From: Actinomycetota bacterium
Lineage (GTDB): Bacteria; Actinomycetota; Thermoleophilia; Gaiellales; Gaiellaceae
Direction of reading: 5' to 3'
DNA: 45,679 nt
Assembly: GCA_013697275.1 (NCBI GenBank)
Contig: JACCXC010000019.1
Coordinates: 1-45,679, forward strand
Made by a program: the position numbers and the translations under genes. Below, piece by piece: positions 43,147 through 45,679 of this stretch. Each line of letters opens with the position of its first letter. The first letter of the stretch is position 1. The notes under the pieces are model-generated. The model was given only the letters and a program-made list of their open reading frames with translations, made no database searches and was not told the DNA's origin.

Positions 43147-44645
43147 CCGCCCAAGCTCTCCGGCTTCCCCTCGAAGTCGAGGTATGGCTCGAGACCCTGA
43201 AGACCGCCCTCGCGGCCGAAGCCGGACTCCTTGAAGCCTCCGAACGGCGAGGTCGGGTCGAAGCGGTTGAAGGTGTTCCCCCACACCACCCCTGCCCGAA
43301 GGCGCGACGCCATGTAGAGGATCCGGGATCCCTTCTCCGTCCAGATCCCCGCGGAGAGGCCGTACGCGGTGTTGTTCGCCTTCTCGACCGCCTCCTCGGG
43401 CGTGCGGAATGTGAGGACCGAGAGCACGGGGCCGAAGATCTCCTCCTGGGCGATCCGGTAGCTCTGCGCAACGTTCGTGAAGACCGTCGGGGCGAAGAAC
43501 CAGCCCTTCTCGGGCAGGCGGCAGGGCGGCTGGTAGATCTCGGCGCCCTCCGCCTCGCCTGCGGCAACGAGCTCCTGGATGCGGTCGAGCTGCTCCTTCG
43601 AGTTGATCGCGCCGACGTCGGTGTTCTTGTCGAGCGGGTCGCCCACCCGAAGCGTCCCCATCCGGCGCTTGAGCTTCGCGATCACGGGCTCGTAGATCGA
43701 CTCCTGGACGAGGAGCCGGGAGCCCGCGCAGCACACGTGGCCCTGGTTGAAGTAGATGCCGTTGACGATCCCCTCGACCGCCTGATCGAGCGCGGCGTCG
43801 TCGAAGATCACGTTGGCGGCCTTCCCGCCCAGCTCGAGCGTCAGCTTCTTGTTCGTGCCCGCGATCGCCCGCTGGATCGCCTTCCCCACCTCGGTCGAGC
43901 CGGTGAAGGCGACTTTGTCGACGTCCGGGTGCTTGACGAGCTCGGCACCGGCGCGGCCGTCGCCCGTGACGATGTTCACCACGCCCGGAGGAAGTCCCGC
44001 CTGGCGAAGGACGTCGCAGAAGAGGAGCGCAGTCAGGGGCGTCGTCTCGGCCGGCTTCAGGACGACGGTGTTCCCCGTTGCGAGGGCTGGCGCGACCTTC
44101 CACGCCAGCATGAGGAGCGGGAAGTTCCACGGAATGATCTGTGCCGCCACGCCGACCGGCTGCGGACGACGGTTCGGGAAGGCGTACTCGAGCTTGTCCG
44201 CCCAGCCCGCGTAGTAGAAGAAGTGCGCGGCCGCGAGCGGGACGTCTACGTCGCGCGACTCCCTGATCGGCTTGCCTCCGTCGAGCGACTCGAGCACGGC
44301 GAACTCGCGCGAGCGCTCCTGCAGGACGCGCGCGATGCGGAAGATGTACTTGGCCCGCTCGCTGCTCGGGAGCGACGACCAGCCGTTCGAGAACGCCTCG
44401 CGAGCGGCGCCGACCGCGACGTCGACGTCTTCGGCGCCGCCGTACGCGACCTCGGCGAGCGGCTCCTCGGTGGCCGGGCTGACGGTCGGCTGGTACTCGC
44501 CCGAGCGCGGCTCGACCCACTCGCCGCCGATGAAAAGCCCGTAGCGCTCCTCGAGCTGCACGACGTCGCGCGACTCAGGGGAGGGCGCGTAGTCGAAAGC
44601 TGAAGGGACCGGCGAGCGGTCTTGACGTCTCTCGAGATCTGGCAA
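43143..44645 (-). CDS. NAD(P)-dependent aldehyde dehydrogenase, full length
   Basis: 500 residues from TTG 44645 (no ATG/GTG upstream of LEERYGLFIGGEW). Oxidises an aldehyde to the acid. Motifs: IIPWNFPLLMLAWKVAPALA, cofactor Lys in VVLKPAETTPLTA, Rossmann VAFTGSTEVGKAI, general-base Glu in LTLELGGKAANVIF, catalytic Cys in NQGHVCCAGSRL, EEIFGPVLSVL and PFGGFKESGFGREGG. Substrate unknown. A TACGAT box lies 12 nt before the TTG. It is coupled to a truncated ALDH paralogue and a TIM-barrel protein; similar full/short ALDH neighbours occur near deoC in Streptomyces, from memory, which might hint at deoxyribose or related aldehyde metabolism. Confidence 0.93.
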   Translation of the reverse strand: MPDLERRQDRSPVPSAFDYAPSPESRDVVQLEERYGLFIGGEWVEPRSGEYQPTVSPATEEPLAEVAYGGAEDVDVAVGAAREAFSNGWSSLPSSERAKYIFRIARVLQERSREFAVLESLDGGKPIRESRDVDVPLAAAHFFYYAGWADKLEYAFPNRRPQPVGVAAQIIPWNFPLLMLAWKVAPALATGNTVVLKPAETTPLTALLFCDVLRQAGLPPGVVNIVTGDGRAGAELVKHPDVDKVAFTGSTEVGKAIQRAIAGTNKKLTLELGGKAANVIFDDAALDQAVEGIVNGIYFNQGHVCCAGSRLLVQESIYEPVIAKLKRRMGTLRVGDPLDKNTDVGAINSKEQLDRIQELVAAGEAEGAEIYQPPCRLPEKGWFFAPTVFTNVAQSYRIAQEEIFGPVLSVLTFRTPEEAVEKANNTAYGLSAGIWTEKGSRILYMASRLRAGVVWGNTFNRFDPTSPFGGFKESGFGREGGLQGLEPYLDFEGKPESLGG

Positions 44646-44699
44646 GGCGCTCGCCTTATCGTACCCCCAGCGCCCGACCCTTCTTTCCCGCCGAGGAGA

Positions 44700-44725
44700 A
44701 CGGGCGGCGCTCCCGCACCGCCCGT
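44700..44725 (-). terminator. Hairpin downstream of the right-edge secreted-protein gene
   Basis: ACGGGCGG (44700-44707) pairs with CCGCCCGT (44718-44725), 8-bp GC stem, 10-nt loop, 25 nt after the stop at 44750 on the minus strand and before the ALDH operon start. Followed by T-CTCC only. Confidence 0.5.
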
Positions 44726-44749
44726 CGTCTCGGACGACTTCTCTGCCGG

Positions 44750-45679
44750 TCAGTTCACCTGGATGGGAATACGGAGGCCTCCGCTCAGGATTCCATCCTG
44801 CGGGACTTTCTGACCTGGGAAGACGGTGCCCGTGGACGTCGCGGTGCACAGGCCATCTCGCTCAGTCATCAAGAAGAGGAAGTGCACGCCCGGCGTGAGC
44901 AGGTTGCCCGGAATCGTGACCGCCTCATTTCGGTGCGCTCCCGGATGGTCGAACACCGACGTGCCCAAGTCCGCCGAGTGGAAGTTTGGGTCGAGGCGCA
45001 GCCAGTGGCTGGTGACCGCGTCGTCTCCGCCGCCGCCGAACGGCGCCCCGTCCTGTCCTGAAACGTTCAGCGTGTACGGCTCGCCGGCCGGGATGCCCGC
45101 GTATGGATAGGTCCACTCATCTAGGCGTGAGGACTTGTACTCAAGGCAGTCGTACCATCCGCGGCCCTCGGTCAGCCGCCGGGTGCACGAGTCGTAGTTC
45201 GAGTCGGCCTTGCCGTTCTGGAAGTTGACGCACCAGCCCGTGCTCGCGTGAATCTCGGCACCGTCTGATCGCTCCACGAACGTCAGAAAGCGCGTCTCAC
45301 GAAGCCCGTCCGGAGCCTCTGACGAGTCCCAGTTCAGCGTCCTCCAGACGACAGCGTCCATTTCGCCCGCGGCGATGGTTCGCTCATACCGGATGTCCTC
45401 GTAGAGCTGCCCAGGCGCGTCGTGAAACCGTGAGTTCCGGATCACGGAGCCAGCCGGAAGATTGTGTCCTACGACACGGATGTCCAACCTGATCGTCCCC
45501 GACACGGCCTGCTGGAGGGGGAAGCACATCCCGATGTGGAGATGCTCCGAGTCACCAAACCGGGCCACCTGGCCGTCATCGTCGCGGTCGTCCCACCAGC
45601 CCTGCGACTCCAGGAATACGCGCGGCTCCGGGTAGGTGGCCACTGGGTGGTTCGCCGGCTCGCCGATGCAGTTCGGAGC
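44750..45679 (-). CDS. Cys-containing secreted-type protein, 5' end beyond window
   Basis: At least 310 residues, open to the window edge; the first visible residues APNCIGEPANHPVATYPEP look like a mature N-terminus just after a signal peptide. Six cysteines (NCIGE, MCFPLQ, WCVNF, SCTRR, DCLEY, LCTAT) and many aromatic and acidic residues suggest an extracellular, disulfide-bonded beta-rich protein. Motif-like stretches are HLHIGMCFPLQQ, HNLPAGSVIRNSRFHDAPG and TPGVHFLFLMTERDG. No family recognised. GC and codon bias are visibly lower than in the neighbours, which hints at a different history. Confidence 0.65.
   Translation of the reverse strand, partial: APNCIGEPANHPVATYPEPRVFLESQGWWDDRDDDGQVARFGDSEHLHIGMCFPLQQAVSGTIRLDIRVVGHNLPAGSVIRNSRFHDAPGQLYEDIRYERTIAAGEMDAVVWRTLNWDSSEAPDGLRETRFLTFVERSDGAEIHASTGWCVNFQNGKADSNYDSCTRRLTEGRGWYDCLEYKSSRLDEWTYPYAGIPAGEPYTLNVSGQDGAPFGGGGDDAVTSHWLRLDPNFHSADLGTSVFDHPGAHRNEAVTIPGNLLTPGVHFLFLMTERDGLCTATSTGTVFPGQKVPQDGILSGGLRIPIQVN

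Overview
The window is high-GC bacterial DNA, densely packed, with almost all start/stop junctions overlapping by 4 bp inside operons. Gene content (UvrA/UvrB, four-domain ribosomal protein S1, Pol I, pyrophosphate-type PFK, Liv ABC transporter, panC/panB with a DUF2520 protein, YxeM-less Gram-positive style LexA box, PhoP-type 11-nt repeats, many -10 boxes only 6-12 nt before the start codon) suggests an Actinomycetota chromosome. My best guess, by inference only, is the Thermoleophilia/Gaiellales branch. No plasmid, phage, IS element or CRISPR array is visible.

Layout. 1-5346 (minus): an operon FmdB-like zinc ribbon, family 4 uracil-DNA glycosylase, tsaE, tsaB, rimI, tsaD (t6A tRNA modification) and a secreted subtilisin-like protease cut by the window edge. 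5497-8571 (plus): a proline-rich membrane-anchored protein, then DUF2520-panC-panB (pantothenate synthesis). 8534-9196 (minus): Yip1-like membrane protein. 9339-10773 (plus): two neighbouring secreted-protein genes of SipW-dependent/TasA-like type, both with broken reading frames. 10790-13627 (minus): uvrA under a LexA-box promoter. 13789-15398: small membrane proteins and a metallophosphoesterase, fired from a palindromic divergent -10. 15444-21454: a 1271-residue secreted phosphodiesterase/5'-nucleotidase fusion behind a PhoP-like box, divergent from gamma-glutamyltransferase.

21541-27015 (minus): rpsA, coaE, a lytic transglycosylase, uvrB, an 88-residue protein and a nucleotidyltransferase-like protein. 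27045-31884: a beta-propeller-like anchored protein (plus), polA (minus) and a Rieske oxygenase (plus), meeting tail to tail by interlocked stop codons. 31881-37345 (minus): complete branched-chain amino-acid type ABC operon livK-H-M-G-F with a UUCG hairpin between livK and livH. 37530-39550 (plus): tRNA-Leu(CAA), PPi-type phosphofructokinase, a lipoprotein. 39595-45679 (minus): a lipoprotein plus Tat-exported DyP-like protein, then a full-length aldehyde dehydrogenase, a truncated non-catalytic ALDH paralogue and a TIM-barrel protein, and a partial Cys-containing secreted protein of lower GC.

The most interesting signals are regulatory and architectural: the PhoP-type box in front of the phosphodiesterase/nucleotidase fusion, symmetric divergent -10 elements, widespread near-leaderless promoters, two conserved genes (coaE, livH) with no ordinary start codon, an in-frame TGA exactly at a conserved cysteine, and the split ALDH pair.
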